From contig CAWHGF010000007.1 in assembly GCA_963828825.1 (NCBI GenBank), forward strand, positions 62,001 to 126,000: 64,000 nt of DNA, written 5' to 3'. A program made the translations under genes and the position numbers. Shown piece after piece: positions 18,085-25,726 of the stretch; the stretch's first letter is position 1; each line of letters opens with the position of its first letter. The stretch is from Bog-473 sp963828825. Its GTDB lineage: Bacteria > Actinomycetota > Acidimicrobiia > Acidimicrobiales > RAAP-2. The notes beneath the pieces are model-generated. The model was not told the DNA's origin and made no database searches. It saw only the letters and a program-made list of their open reading frames with translations.

Positions 18085-19692
18085 GTGACGACGCCCACCG
18101 CACCGGACCTCGCCGGCGCCGCTGACGCGGTTGATCTGGCCCAACGCCTGGTGGACCGGGCCTGCGCCGCGGTCCGCGCGAGCGGCGGCATCGATGCCAA
18201 CCAGGTGGTCGCCTACGACGTGGCCCACGCGGCCGCCGCGGTGGAGACGGCGCGGGCGACACTCGAGTACGGCGCGCGCGGAGAGGTCGAGGCTCGGATC
18301 GCCGCGGCGTTCGTGGCCGACGTCGTCGCCGACCTCATCGGCCGCGTGGCCGGTCGGGAACCGCTCTGGGGCGTCGAAACCGGCTGGGACGCGCCGGCGG
18401 CGGCCTTCCTGAAGGAGCAGCGCGATCCCGCCGTGCTGGCCGGCCTGGCCACCAGCGAGGGTCCCCGCCACCTGGGCGAGGACTTCGAGCTGGTGCGCGA
18501 GACGTTCCACCGCTTCGCCGAGGACAAGGTCCGCCCCCACGCCGAGCACGTGCACCGCCAGAACCTGGACATCCCCGAGGAGGTCATCGAAGGCCTGGCG
18601 GAGCTCGGCGGCTTCGGGCTCTCGGTGCCCGAAGAGTATGACGGCTTCGCCACGGGCGGGGAGAGCGACTACATGGGCATGGTCGTCGCCACCGAGGAGC
18701 TGAGCTGGGGCTCTCTGGGCGTCGGCGGCTCGCTCATCACCCGGCCCGAGATCCTGACCCGGGCCCTCGTCTACGGCGGGACCGAGGAGCAGAAGAAGCG
18801 ATGGCTGCCCAAGCTGGCCTCGGCCGAGATCCTCGCCGCGGTCGCCGTGACGGAGCCCGACTTCGGGTCCGACGTGGCCGGCATCGTGACGGCCGCCACG
18901 CCGGTGGCCGGCGGGTGGGTGATCAACGGCGTCAAGACGTGGTGCACCTTCGCCGCCCGGGCGGACGTCCTCATGCTGTTGGCCCGCACGGACCCCGACC
19001 GCTCCCTCGCGCACCGCGGTATCTCCATGTTCGTGGTCGAGAAGCCGCGCGGAAACGGCCACGGCTTCGTGTTCACGCAGGAGGACGTGGCCGACCGCCC
19101 TGCCGATCTGGCGGTGGGACGCCTCGAGGGACGACCGATCGACACGATCGGCTACCGGGGCATGCACTCCTACGAGCTGGCGTTCGAGAACTGGTTCGTG
19201 CCCGAGGCCAACCTGGTCGGCGGGGCCGAGGGTCTGGGCAGGGGCTTCTATCTCCAGATGCAGGGCTTCGAGAACGGCCGGCTGCAGACCGCCGCACGCG
19301 CGCTCGGTGTCATGCAGGCTGCCTACGAGGCGGCCGTCTCCTACGCAGCGGAACGCAAGGTCTTCGGGTCACCCATCGGCGACTACCAGCTGACGCAGGC
19401 CAAGCTCGGTCGCATGGCGGTCATCATTCAGGCCACACGGCAGAGCTCGTACCACGTGGCACGGCTCATGGCGCGTGGCGAAGGAACCCTCGAGGCGTCC
19501 ATGGTCAAGGCCTACGTCTGCCGGGCCGCCGAATGGGTGACGCGCGAGGCCATGCAGATCCACGGCGGGATGGGCTACGCGGAGGAGTTCCCGGTGAGCC
19601 GTTACTTCGTCGATGCGCGTGTGCTCTCCATCTTCGAAGGTGCCGACGAGACGTTGGCGCTCAAGGTGATCGCGCGCCGCCTGATCGGTTGA
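18085..19692 (+). CDS. mcd: (2S)-methylsuccinyl-CoA dehydrogenase (acyl-CoA dehydrogenase with N-terminal extension)
   Basis: A 535-residue flavoprotein. Residues 1-140 form an extra helical domain (NQVVAYDVAHAAAAVETARATLEYG) found in methylsuccinyl-CoA dehydrogenase of the ethylmalonyl-CoA pathway; the rest is a standard acyl-CoA dehydrogenase (AVTEPDFGSDVAG, RKVFGSPIGDYQLTQAKL, QIHGGMGYAEEFPVSR). The enzyme oxidises methylsuccinyl-CoA to mesaconyl-CoA, the substrate of the MaoC protein encoded 1.2 kb away. The start is GTG 18085. The end of the gene is part of a 17-bp triplication. A crotonyl-CoA carboxylase/reductase and an ethylmalonyl-CoA mutase would complete the pathway but are not in the window. 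Confidence 0.85.
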   Translation: MTTPTAPDLAGAADAVDLAQRLVDRACAAVRASGGIDANQVVAYDVAHAAAAVETARATLEYGARGEVEARIAAAFVADVVADLIGRVAGREPLWGVETGWDAPAAAFLKEQRDPAVLAGLATSEGPRHLGEDFELVRETFHRFAEDKVRPHAEHVHRQNLDIPEEVIEGLAELGGFGLSVPEEYDGFATGGESDYMGMVVATEELSWGSLGVGGSLITRPEILTRALVYGGTEEQKKRWLPKLASAEILAAVAVTEPDFGSDVAGIVTAATPVAGGWVINGVKTWCTFAARADVLMLLARTDPDRSLAHRGISMFVVEKPRGNGHGFVFTQEDVADRPADLAVGRLEGRPIDTIGYRGMHSYELAFENWFVPEANLVGGAEGLGRGFYLQMQGFENGRLQTAARALGVMQAAYEAAVSYAAERKVFGSPIGDYQLTQAKLGRMAVIIQATRQSSYHVARLMARGEGTLEASMVKAYVCRAAEWVTREAMQIHGGMGYAEEFPVSRYFVDARVLSIFEGADETLALKVIARRLIG

Positions 19693-19726
19693 GCCGCCTG
19701 ATCGGTTGAGCCGCCTGATCGGCTGA
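19676..19726 (+). repeat. 17-bp tandem triplication at the 3' end of mcd
   Basis: Three head-to-tail copies of GCCGCCTGATCGGTTGA (third copy has one C for T). The first copy encodes the last residues and the stop of the dehydrogenase (RRLIG-stop); the other two repeat that end, each with its own TGA, in the trailer. Confidence 0.95.
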
Positions 19727-19741
19727 ACCCGGAGGGCGCTC

Positions 19742-20680
19742 CTATCCGGCGCTGCGCGTCAGGCCGGCCCGCTCTCCCCGGCTGACGAACTTGATCGCCA
19801 TCTTCCGGCTGGCCTCGTCGATCATCTCGTCCCCGAACATGACGGCTCCCTTGCGGTCCTCGTCAGTCGCCTTGCGGTAGGCCTCCAGCAGGTCGAAGGC
19901 GTGGTCGAACTGCTCCTGCGTGGGCGAGAAGACCTCGTTGAGCGTCGTCGCCTGGTCCGGCGTAAGAGCCCATTTCCCGTCGTAGCCCAGCATGCGGGCG
20001 CGCATGGAGTACTCCCGCAGCGCGTCGAGCTCGCGCACCTTGAGGAACGGGCCGTCGATCACCTGCAGTCCGTTGGCCCGGCCTGCCATGAGGATGCGGC
20101 TGAACACGTAGTTGAAGTGGTCGCCGGGATACTCGGGGATCGGCACGCCGCCCGTCAGCACCGGCATCTCGATACTGGCCGCGAAGTCCGCCGGACCGAA
20201 GATGATCGTCTCGAGCCGAGGGGATGCCGCGCAGATGTCGTCGACGTTGATGAGCCCCCGCGCCGTCTCGATCTGCGCCTCGATGCCAATGTGGCCGACC
20301 GGCAGCCCCGAGGTCTTCTCGACCTGGGTCAAGAGCAGGTCGAGGGCCACGACGTCGGAGGCGCGCTGCACCTTGGGCAACATGATCTCGTCCAGGCGCT
20401 CGCCGGAGTTGCTCACGACCTCGATCACGTCGCCGTACGTCCACTCGGTGTCCCAGGCGTTGACCCTCACGCAGAGCACCCGATCGTCCCAGGGGAGGTT
20501 CTTGATGGCGTCGACCACCTTGGGCCGGGCGCTCTCCTTCTCGAGCGGAGCCACCGCGTCCTCGAGGTCGAGGAAGGTCATGTCGGCCGGCACGGTTGGG
20601 GCTTTGGCCAGGAACTTCTCGTTCGAACCGGGGGTCGAGAGGCAGGAGCGCCGGGGCAGGTCACGGGAGCGTGCGGACAT
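19742..20680 (-). CDS. Malyl-CoA / beta-methylmalyl-CoA lyase (HpcH/HpaI, CitE-like)
   Basis: A 312-residue TIM-barrel lyase beginning RSCLSTPGSNEKFLAKAP and TFLDLEDAVAPLEK, with VRVNAWDTEW, ELDALREYSM and the C-terminal RMLGYDGKWALTPDQ that is typical of the Mcl/CitE-like group. In the ethylmalonyl-CoA pathway this enzyme splits beta-methylmalyl-CoA to glyoxylate and propionyl-CoA. It is convergent with mcd, 49 bp apart. The ATG at 20680 is chosen because it precedes the conserved start of the family; the open frame upstream runs antisense-free but into the dienelactone hydrolase gene. Confidence 0.85.
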   Translation of the reverse strand: MSARSRDLPRRSCLSTPGSNEKFLAKAPTVPADMTFLDLEDAVAPLEKESARPKVVDAIKNLPWDDRVLCVRVNAWDTEWTYGDVIEVVSNSGERLDEIMLPKVQRASDVVALDLLLTQVEKTSGLPVGHIGIEAQIETARGLINVDDICAASPRLETIIFGPADFAASIEMPVLTGGVPIPEYPGDHFNYVFSRILMAGRANGLQVIDGPFLKVRELDALREYSMRARMLGYDGKWALTPDQATTLNEVFSPTQEQFDHAFDLLEAYRKATDEDRKGAVMFGDEMIDEASRKMAIKFVSRGERAGLTRSAG

Positions 20681-20855
20681 GGAGCGATGGTAACAAACAG
20701 GATCCGGGGGCCTTCCCGGCGGGGCCTCGCACACTGCCGACCACCGTCGGCCGGCCGATGCCGCCGCGTCGTAGTCGCCGTGCGAACTCGCCCTACGAAG
20801 TCGGAGCGCGGATCGCCGTCGCCGTGTGGCGTCGCGTGTCGCCCGCGGCAGGAAC

Positions 20856-21542
20856 TCAGGAAAGGTGCGCGGTGAAGAACTCCAATGTGCGGTCCCAGAG
20901 CGTGCCCGCCGCGTCGGCGTCGTACACCTCGGGCCGCGTGTCGTTGAAGAACGCGTGGTCGGTGCCGGGGTAGATGACGATCTCGACCGACTTCCCCATG
21001 GCGCGTAACTGGTCCGCCAACGCGTTGGCGGCTTCCGGCGTGAAGAAGCTGTCCTTCTCGGCGTAGTGGCCCAGCACCGCCGCAGACATCGCGGCATAGT
21101 CCGGCTGCGCGTCCGGCCACGGGATGATGCCGTAACACGGAACGACCGCCGCCACCGCGTCCGGGCGCTGCGTGGCGAGCACGAGGGCCAACCCGCCACC
21201 CATGCAGAACCCGATGACCCCGACCCTGTCACCGGTGCTGCGTCGCTGCACCTCGTCGACCGCACCGCTCATGTCACGGGCCGCCTGCTCCATCTGCATC
21301 GCCATCATTGCCTTGCCCGCCTCGTCGGGCTCACTGGGTTGCACCTTCTTCCCGTGATAGAGGTCCGGAGCCAGAGCGACGAAGCCCGCCTCCGCGAAGC
21401 GGTCGCACACGTCCTCGATGTGATCGACGAGTCCCCACCACTCCTGGATCACGATCACTCCGGGACCACTCCCGGTCTCCGGAGTGGCCAGATAGCCTCC
21501 TGCCGTCGACCCGTTGCTCGCGAATTCGATCATCTCTCCCAT
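20856..21542 (-). CDS. Dienelactone hydrolase family protein
   Basis: A 228-residue alpha/beta hydrolase with the dienelactone hydrolase triad C113 (GFCMGGG), D164 (AEKDSFF) and H196 (GTDHAFFND), and the family's VIVIQEWWGL segment. Dienelactone hydrolase acts in chloroaromatic degradation, but most family members in actinobacteria have unknown substrates. It lies 175 bp upstream of the lyase gene on the same strand; that gap shows no gene. Confidence 0.88.
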   Translation of the reverse strand: MGEMIEFASNGSTAGGYLATPETGSGPGVIVIQEWWGLVDHIEDVCDRFAEAGFVALAPDLYHGKKVQPSEPDEAGKAMMAMQMEQAARDMSGAVDEVQRRSTGDRVGVIGFCMGGGLALVLATQRPDAVAAVVPCYGIIPWPDAQPDYAAMSAAVLGHYAEKDSFFTPEAANALADQLRAMGKSVEIVIYPGTDHAFFNDTRPEVYDADAAGTLWDRTLEFFTAHLS

Positions 21543-21711
21543 GCGCTCGACCGTAGTGCGCTCAAAACGGCTTCGTGATCTCCGTACTGTTCACAAAAAG
21601 TTCGAATTTCGTTCTTCTGACTAGTGACCTGCACCTTCGTACCTGTAGTACTACTGCACACAGCTGTTTCGCACCAAGGGTGTTTGAATCGATGGAGGGC
21701 GTCCGATAAGA

Positions 21712-22917
21712 ATGTTCCCCATCGTGACTGACGTAGAGCGGGTTCACCACCACTCCGCGCCGCGGTCTCCCAGGGGTGCTCGTGTACTCCAGCGGGTCGG
21801 GATCCCCGCGTTGACCGTTGTCTCAGTGTTGACCAGCACTGTGTTCGTCGCAGCGCGCCCGGCCGCCGGTGACGCCATCTCCGACGCCAAGGCCAAGGCC
21901 GCCGCCATCGAGGCGTCGCTGACCCAGGCCCAGGACCAGATGTCGGCGCTGAGCCAGCAGTACGACGCAGCCCAGTACCACCTGACGCAGATCAACTCGA
22001 GCATTACGACGACCAAGGCCAAGGTGGCGGCAGACCAGCAGCAGGTGTCCGATGACAAGGCCACCCTCTCCAAGGCGGCCGTGGCCAACTACATCACGGA
22101 CGGCACGGCGGCCACGCAGAACCCGATCTTCAGCGGCAACCAGCAGACTCTGGGCGCGACCACGGAGTACAACACGGTCGCCGAAGGCGACATCTCCCTC
22201 GCCGTCGACAACCTGCACTCGGCTGAGAACTCCTTGAACGACCAGGTGAGCCAACTCCAGGGCGAACAATCGCAAGCCCAGTCACAGGTGGCAGTCGAGC
22301 AGAATGCGGTGGCGCAGAACGCGCAAGCCGTGCAGCAGCAGAAGAGCGCGCTCGCCCAGGAGAACACGCAGATCGCCTCGCTGATCCAGCAACAGGAGCA
22401 GGCGGAGGCCGCCGCCGCGGCCCAGGCCGCCAAGCAGCGCCAAGCGGCCGCCGCAGCTGCGGCGGCCGCCGCCGCGGCCGCGCCCGCATCCTCGTCGGGC
22501 AACACCGCCGTCCCGGCCGCTCTGAGCCAAGCCGCGCCCCCGCCCTCCTCTCCCGGAGGTGCCGGTGCCGTGCAGGCAGCCGAGAGCCAAATCGGCGTTC
22601 CCTACGTGTGGGGGGGCGAGTCACCCAAGGGTTCCGCCAGCCCCGGGTTCGACTGCTCCGGACTGACCGCCTGGTCGTGGGGCCAGGTCGGGGTCGGCTT
22701 GCCGCACTACTCAGGGGCCCAGATGTCCGATTCGACGCCGGTACCGATCAGCGACCTCCAGCCGGGTGACCTTCTGTTCTACGGGCCAGGCGGGTCGGAG
22801 CACGTGGCCATGTACGTCGGCCCCGGCACCATGATCGAGGCGCCCTACACCGGCGCATCGGTATGGCTCACCGGGCTCCGCCTCGGCGGCGACTTCGTCG
22901 GCGCCGGCCGGCCGTAG
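21712..22917 (+). CDS. RipA-like secreted NlpC/P60 peptidoglycan endopeptidase
   Basis: A 401-residue secreted protein: a signal segment around residues 25-55 ending ...AARPAAGDA, a long coiled coil (residues 55-240, Gln/Ala-rich), an Ala-rich linker, and a C-terminal NlpC/P60 domain. The catalytic residues are C315 (FDCSGL), H364 (EHVAMY) and E376; the spacing of 49 and 12 residues is the same as C383/H432/E444 of mycobacterial RipA. It cleaves the D-Glu to meso-DAP bond during septation. GTG 21724 is an alternative start. The 169 bp upstream are relatively AT-rich and hold the promoter; no riboswitch was recognised. Confidence 0.88.
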   Translation: MFPIVTDVERVHHHSAPRSPRGARVLQRVGIPALTVVSVLTSTVFVAARPAAGDAISDAKAKAAAIEASLTQAQDQMSALSQQYDAAQYHLTQINSSITTTKAKVAADQQQVSDDKATLSKAAVANYITDGTAATQNPIFSGNQQTLGATTEYNTVAEGDISLAVDNLHSAENSLNDQVSQLQGEQSQAQSQVAVEQNAVAQNAQAVQQQKSALAQENTQIASLIQQQEQAEAAAAAQAAKQRQAAAAAAAAAAAAAPASSSGNTAVPAALSQAAPPPSSPGGAGAVQAAESQIGVPYVWGGESPKGSASPGFDCSGLTAWSWGQVGVGLPHYSGAQMSDSTPVPISDLQPGDLLFYGPGGSEHVAMYVGPGTMIEAPYTGASVWLTGLRLGGDFVGAGRP

Positions 22918-23011
22918 CCGCCCCACCTTCCCCTCCCGACACGGCCGCGCTGCATTCCCCGACCCCGGGCCCGCTTGTCCGGCTCCCGGTCGTAACCTGG
23001 CGCGCCGAGCC

Positions 23012-23860
23012 ATGAAACCGATCCCCGTCGACTTCCACATCGGGCCGCTCCAGGTCCACACCTACGGCATCGGCCTCGCGCTCACGTTCTGGTTCGGGTT
23101 CGTCTATTTCGAACGCCGCCTCAGGAACAACGGCTACCGCACCGACTGGCTCGTCCCCGTCTTCCTCTGGATCATCCTGGCCGCGGTCGTGGGCGCCCGG
23201 GCGATGCACGTGCTGTCGAACCTCAGCTACTACACCCAGAACCCCGGCGACATCTTTGCGATCTGGCACGGCGGGCTCTCGTCCTTCGGCGGCCTGCTCC
23301 TGGCCGTGCCGGTCGGCATCATCCTCACCCGACAACGCTGCCCTGAGCTTCCCCTCGGTCGGGCCCTCGACCTGGCCGCGCCCGTCCTCCTGGCGTGCTG
23401 GGCGATGGGCCGCCTGCTGGGCCCCCAACTCATGGTGGCGGGCGGAGGCCACCCGACGCACCAGTGGTTCGGGATGTACTACGCCGGCCAGGCGGGTCGC
23501 CGGCTCCCCGTCCCGATCTTCCAGGCGATTGAGGACTTCAGCGTCTACTTGATCCTGATCGCGATCGAGCGGCGGCTCGACCGCTGGTCGGACGGGACGC
23601 GCCGGGCGGGCTACCCCTCGGGCATCGTGCTCGGCACCGCCATGGTCCTGTGGGGCATTGAGCGCTCTCTCGACGAGCACCTCTGGTTGGGTGAGGACGG
23701 CCGACTCGGCTCGGACCTCGTGCAGCTGGCCGGCGTCCTCCTGGTCATCGGCGGCGCCGTCATCCTCGTCCGCACGCGTGCCCGCTGGAAGCAATGGCTC
23801 CTGACGCACCACGCGGCCGACGCGGTAGCGCCAGTGGAAACCGCGGAACAGCCGGCCTGA
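23012..23860 (+). CDS. Lgt-like membrane protein lacking key active-site residues
   Basis: A 282-residue polytopic protein with the order of segments of prolipoprotein diacylglyceryl transferase (HTYGIGLALTFWFG; AIWHGGLSSFGG; GRLLGP; GIERSLDEH). However, the usual GGMSFHGG is GGLSSFGG here (the essential His becomes Phe), and the GRxGNFxNxE signature reads GRLLGPQLMVAGG, losing both Asn and the Glu; the first Arg and the later R-x3-E are kept. It is therefore either a divergent paralogue with another role or an inactive Lgt. A normal lgt would be expected elsewhere in the genome. Confidence 0.75.
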   Translation: MKPIPVDFHIGPLQVHTYGIGLALTFWFGFVYFERRLRNNGYRTDWLVPVFLWIILAAVVGARAMHVLSNLSYYTQNPGDIFAIWHGGLSSFGGLLLAVPVGIILTRQRCPELPLGRALDLAAPVLLACWAMGRLLGPQLMVAGGGHPTHQWFGMYYAGQAGRRLPVPIFQAIEDFSVYLILIAIERRLDRWSDGTRRAGYPSGIVLGTAMVLWGIERSLDEHLWLGEDGRLGSDLVQLAGVLLVIGGAVILVRTRARWKQWLLTHHAADAVAPVETAEQPA

Positions 23861-24339
23861 TCCGTCGGGCCAGTGCCCGCGGGCGGCGGTTTCGGCCTAC
23901 TCGTCGCGCTGGTCGTGCACGTGGGCGGGGCGCACCTTGGATCGGTCGTCCTGGCGCTCAATCGCCCGTGCATCGCCGTCGCGAAATATCCATCCCACCT
24001 CGCACCACGGACGGATCTCGGGAATCGCTTCCGTCTGCTCCGCGGTCCGTCTTTTTACTTTGTCGGCCCCAGTGCTCATGATTCCGCTCCCGCCAGGTCT
24101 TCGTCCCGGTGCAAGGCTACGGATCCGCCCCCCGGAATTGGTGGATGTGGAGCCAGCGGGGCGGCCTCGGAGGGCATTCGGCAACGGCTGCCGGAATTTT
24201 GCGACATCCGTGGCGGCCCACGCGCCGTATACGCGTCTGAGGTGTTCGGGACCCCGATCCCGTCTCTCGCGAAAGGCACAGCACTCTCAAGGCTTCTCGC
24301 GATGAAACCGATATGGCGGAGAGAGGGAGGTGCGTGGGC
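23861..24339. other. Mostly non-coding gap
   Basis: About 480 bp between the Lgt-like gene and the next plus-strand gene. It contains only the small minus-strand frame described at 23897-24079; no other frame has coding character and no RNA gene was recognised. Confidence 0.5.
23897..24079 (-). CDS. Possible 60-residue protein
   Basis: Unrecognised. From ATG 24079, preceded by GGGAGCGG eight bases upstream, a 60-residue, strongly charged product is encoded (starts MSTGADKVKRRTAEQ, contains IRPWCEVGWIFRDGD, ends VHDQRDE). There is no membrane segment. The ribosome-binding site is the main support; there is no family evidence. Confidence 0.35.
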   Translation of the reverse strand: MSTGADKVKRRTAEQTEAIPEIRPWCEVGWIFRDGDARAIERQDDRSKVRPAHVHDQRDE

Positions 24340-24666
24340 ATGGCCACCGTCCAGCCGTGGATTCCAATGACAGAGAAAATCTGGACCGAAGAGGAGAAGG
24401 AGGCGTGGCTCGCCGCTCACGGCGGCGAAGCGACCCACGTCGTCACCTTCGAGCCGATGTACCAGATTGAGATGTGCATCCCCCCCTGGGAGCATCCCGA
24501 GCGCCAGATCGCGCGCTCGGCTGTCGCCTGGGGCCAGAGCATGAGCCGGGTGTTCGCCGACGAGCCTCTCGGCACGTCAGCCGTCGTCGCCGCCCACCAC
24601 GAGGGGAACTCGTTGGAGATCTACAACGCGGTGAAGCCCCGTCCCCGTCTGCACCGGGTCATCTGA
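24340..24666 (+). CDS. Conserved-looking hypothetical protein
   Basis: 108 residues from ATG 24340, which has GGAGG nine bases upstream; ATGs at 24313 and 24367 are alternatives. The product is rich in charged and aromatic residues (EKIWTEEEKEAWLAAHGG, FEPMYQIEMCIPPWEHPER) with a single Cys, no signal and no membrane segment. I do not recognise the family. It ends 7 bp from the convergent SDR gene. Confidence 0.6.
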   Translation: MATVQPWIPMTEKIWTEEEKEAWLAAHGGEATHVVTFEPMYQIEMCIPPWEHPERQIARSAVAWGQSMSRVFADEPLGTSAVVAAHHEGNSLEIYNAVKPRPRLHRVI

Positions 24667-24673
24667 CGCCGCG

Positions 24674-25582
24674 TTACGCGTTGGGCCGCACGCCCGACGC
24701 CGCCGCTTGGCGGATCTGCTCCAGACGGTCGATCATCGCCATCCGCTCCTGCCCGATGTTGTCGTCGAGGCGCTCCGCAATCTCCTCGGGCGTCCAACGA
24801 CCGTCGGCCCACATCGCCCGAACCTCGACGGGCTGGTTCCACACGGCGATCTTGGAGCCGACCACCGTGTAGACCTGCCCGGTCACATGCTTGGCCCGGT
24901 CGCTGAGGAGGTACACCACCATGGGCGCAACGTCCTCGGCATCGCCCATCTCGGCCAGCTCGGACGGCACGTTGGCCGACATGCGGGTCCTGGCCACGGG
25001 TGCGATGGCGTTGGCCGTCACGCCGTAGCGGTGCAAGCCGACGGCGGCCGAGCGCACCAGCGACACGATGCCACCCTTGGCCGCGGCGTAGTTGGCTTGC
25101 GCCACGCTGCCCTGGAACGCTCCCGAGGTGAACCCGACGAGCGCCCCGCCGCCCTCCTGCTTGCGCATGACGGCGGCGGCGGCCCGGAACACGGTGAAGT
25201 GGCCCTTCAGGTGGGTGGCGATGACGGCGTCCCATTCGTCCTCGGACATGTTGAAGAGCATTCGCTCCCGCAGGATCCCGGCCACGGCCACGACGCCGTC
25301 GATGCGGCCCCACTTCCCAACGGCGGTGGCCACCAGGCGCTCGCCGGACTCCATCTTGGAGATGTCGTCGGCGATGGCGACGGCCTCGCCGCCCGCCTTG
25401 GTGATCTCGGCCACCACGGCGTCGGCGACCTCGCTGCTCGGGTCCTCCCCGGCCATGCCCACGCCGAAGTCGGCGACCAGCACCTTGGCCCCCTCGTCCG
25501 CGGCGGCCCGTGCGACGGCACGCCCGATGCCGCCGCCGCCGCCGGTGACGGCGACGACCTTCCCTTCGAGGAACCCAGCCAT
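24674..25582 (-). CDS. Short-chain dehydrogenase/reductase
   Basis: A 302-residue SDR: NAD(P)-binding TGGGGGIG (residues 13-20), then the catalytic Ser and YxxxK in FTSGAFQGSVAQANYAAAKGG. The C-terminal extension (GSKIAVWNQPVEVRAMWADGRWTPEEI) is that of the SDRs related to the dehydrogenase part of 17-beta-HSD type 4, acting on 3-hydroxyacyl-CoAs. The ATG at 25582 has AGGAGA upstream. It is divergent from an acyl-CoA synthetase gene with a TetR/KstR-type palindrome between the two, which suggests joint control in lipid or steroid oxidation. Confidence 0.86.
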   Translation of the reverse strand: MAGFLEGKVVAVTGGGGGIGRAVARAAADEGAKVLVADFGVGMAGEDPSSEVADAVVAEITKAGGEAVAIADDISKMESGERLVATAVGKWGRIDGVVAVAGILRERMLFNMSEDEWDAVIATHLKGHFTVFRAAAAVMRKQEGGGALVGFTSGAFQGSVAQANYAAAKGGIVSLVRSAAVGLHRYGVTANAIAPVARTRMSANVPSELAEMGDAEDVAPMVVYLLSDRAKHVTGQVYTVVGSKIAVWNQPVEVRAMWADGRWTPEEIAERLDDNIGQERMAMIDRLEQIRQAAASGVRPNA

Positions 25583-25647
25583 GGTCGACTCTCCTGATCT
25601 CTGGCACGCCGGCCGGCGCGGGCCGGCGCGGGTAAATTGCCGTAACT

Positions 25648-25661
25648 TAGAACACGTTCTA
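25648..25661. promoter_or_regulatory. KstR-type operator between SDR and acyl-CoA synthetase genes
   Basis: TAGAACACGTTCTA is a full match to TNNAACNNGTTNNA, the operator consensus of KstR/KstR2-type TetR repressors of lipid and steroid catabolism. It lies 66 bp from each of the two divergent start codons. A near-identical site lies at 38060-38073. Confidence 0.75.
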
Positions 25662-25726
25662 GCCTGCGGGTGGCGGGGGCTGCCATTTGCGCCCGCCATG
25701 ATCGCGAGCCTGCAAGGAGACTGCTG

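Noticed and set aside
21543..21711. c-di-AMP (ydaO) riboswitch upstream of the RipA-like gene
   Set aside because: Such switches often precede NlpC/P60 genes in actinobacteria, but I could not find the conserved segments of the aptamer in this 169 bp.
23873..24370. 165-residue plus-strand frame after the Lgt-like gene
   Set aside because: No ribosome-binding site, no recognisable domain, and it ends inside the better-supported gene at 24340.
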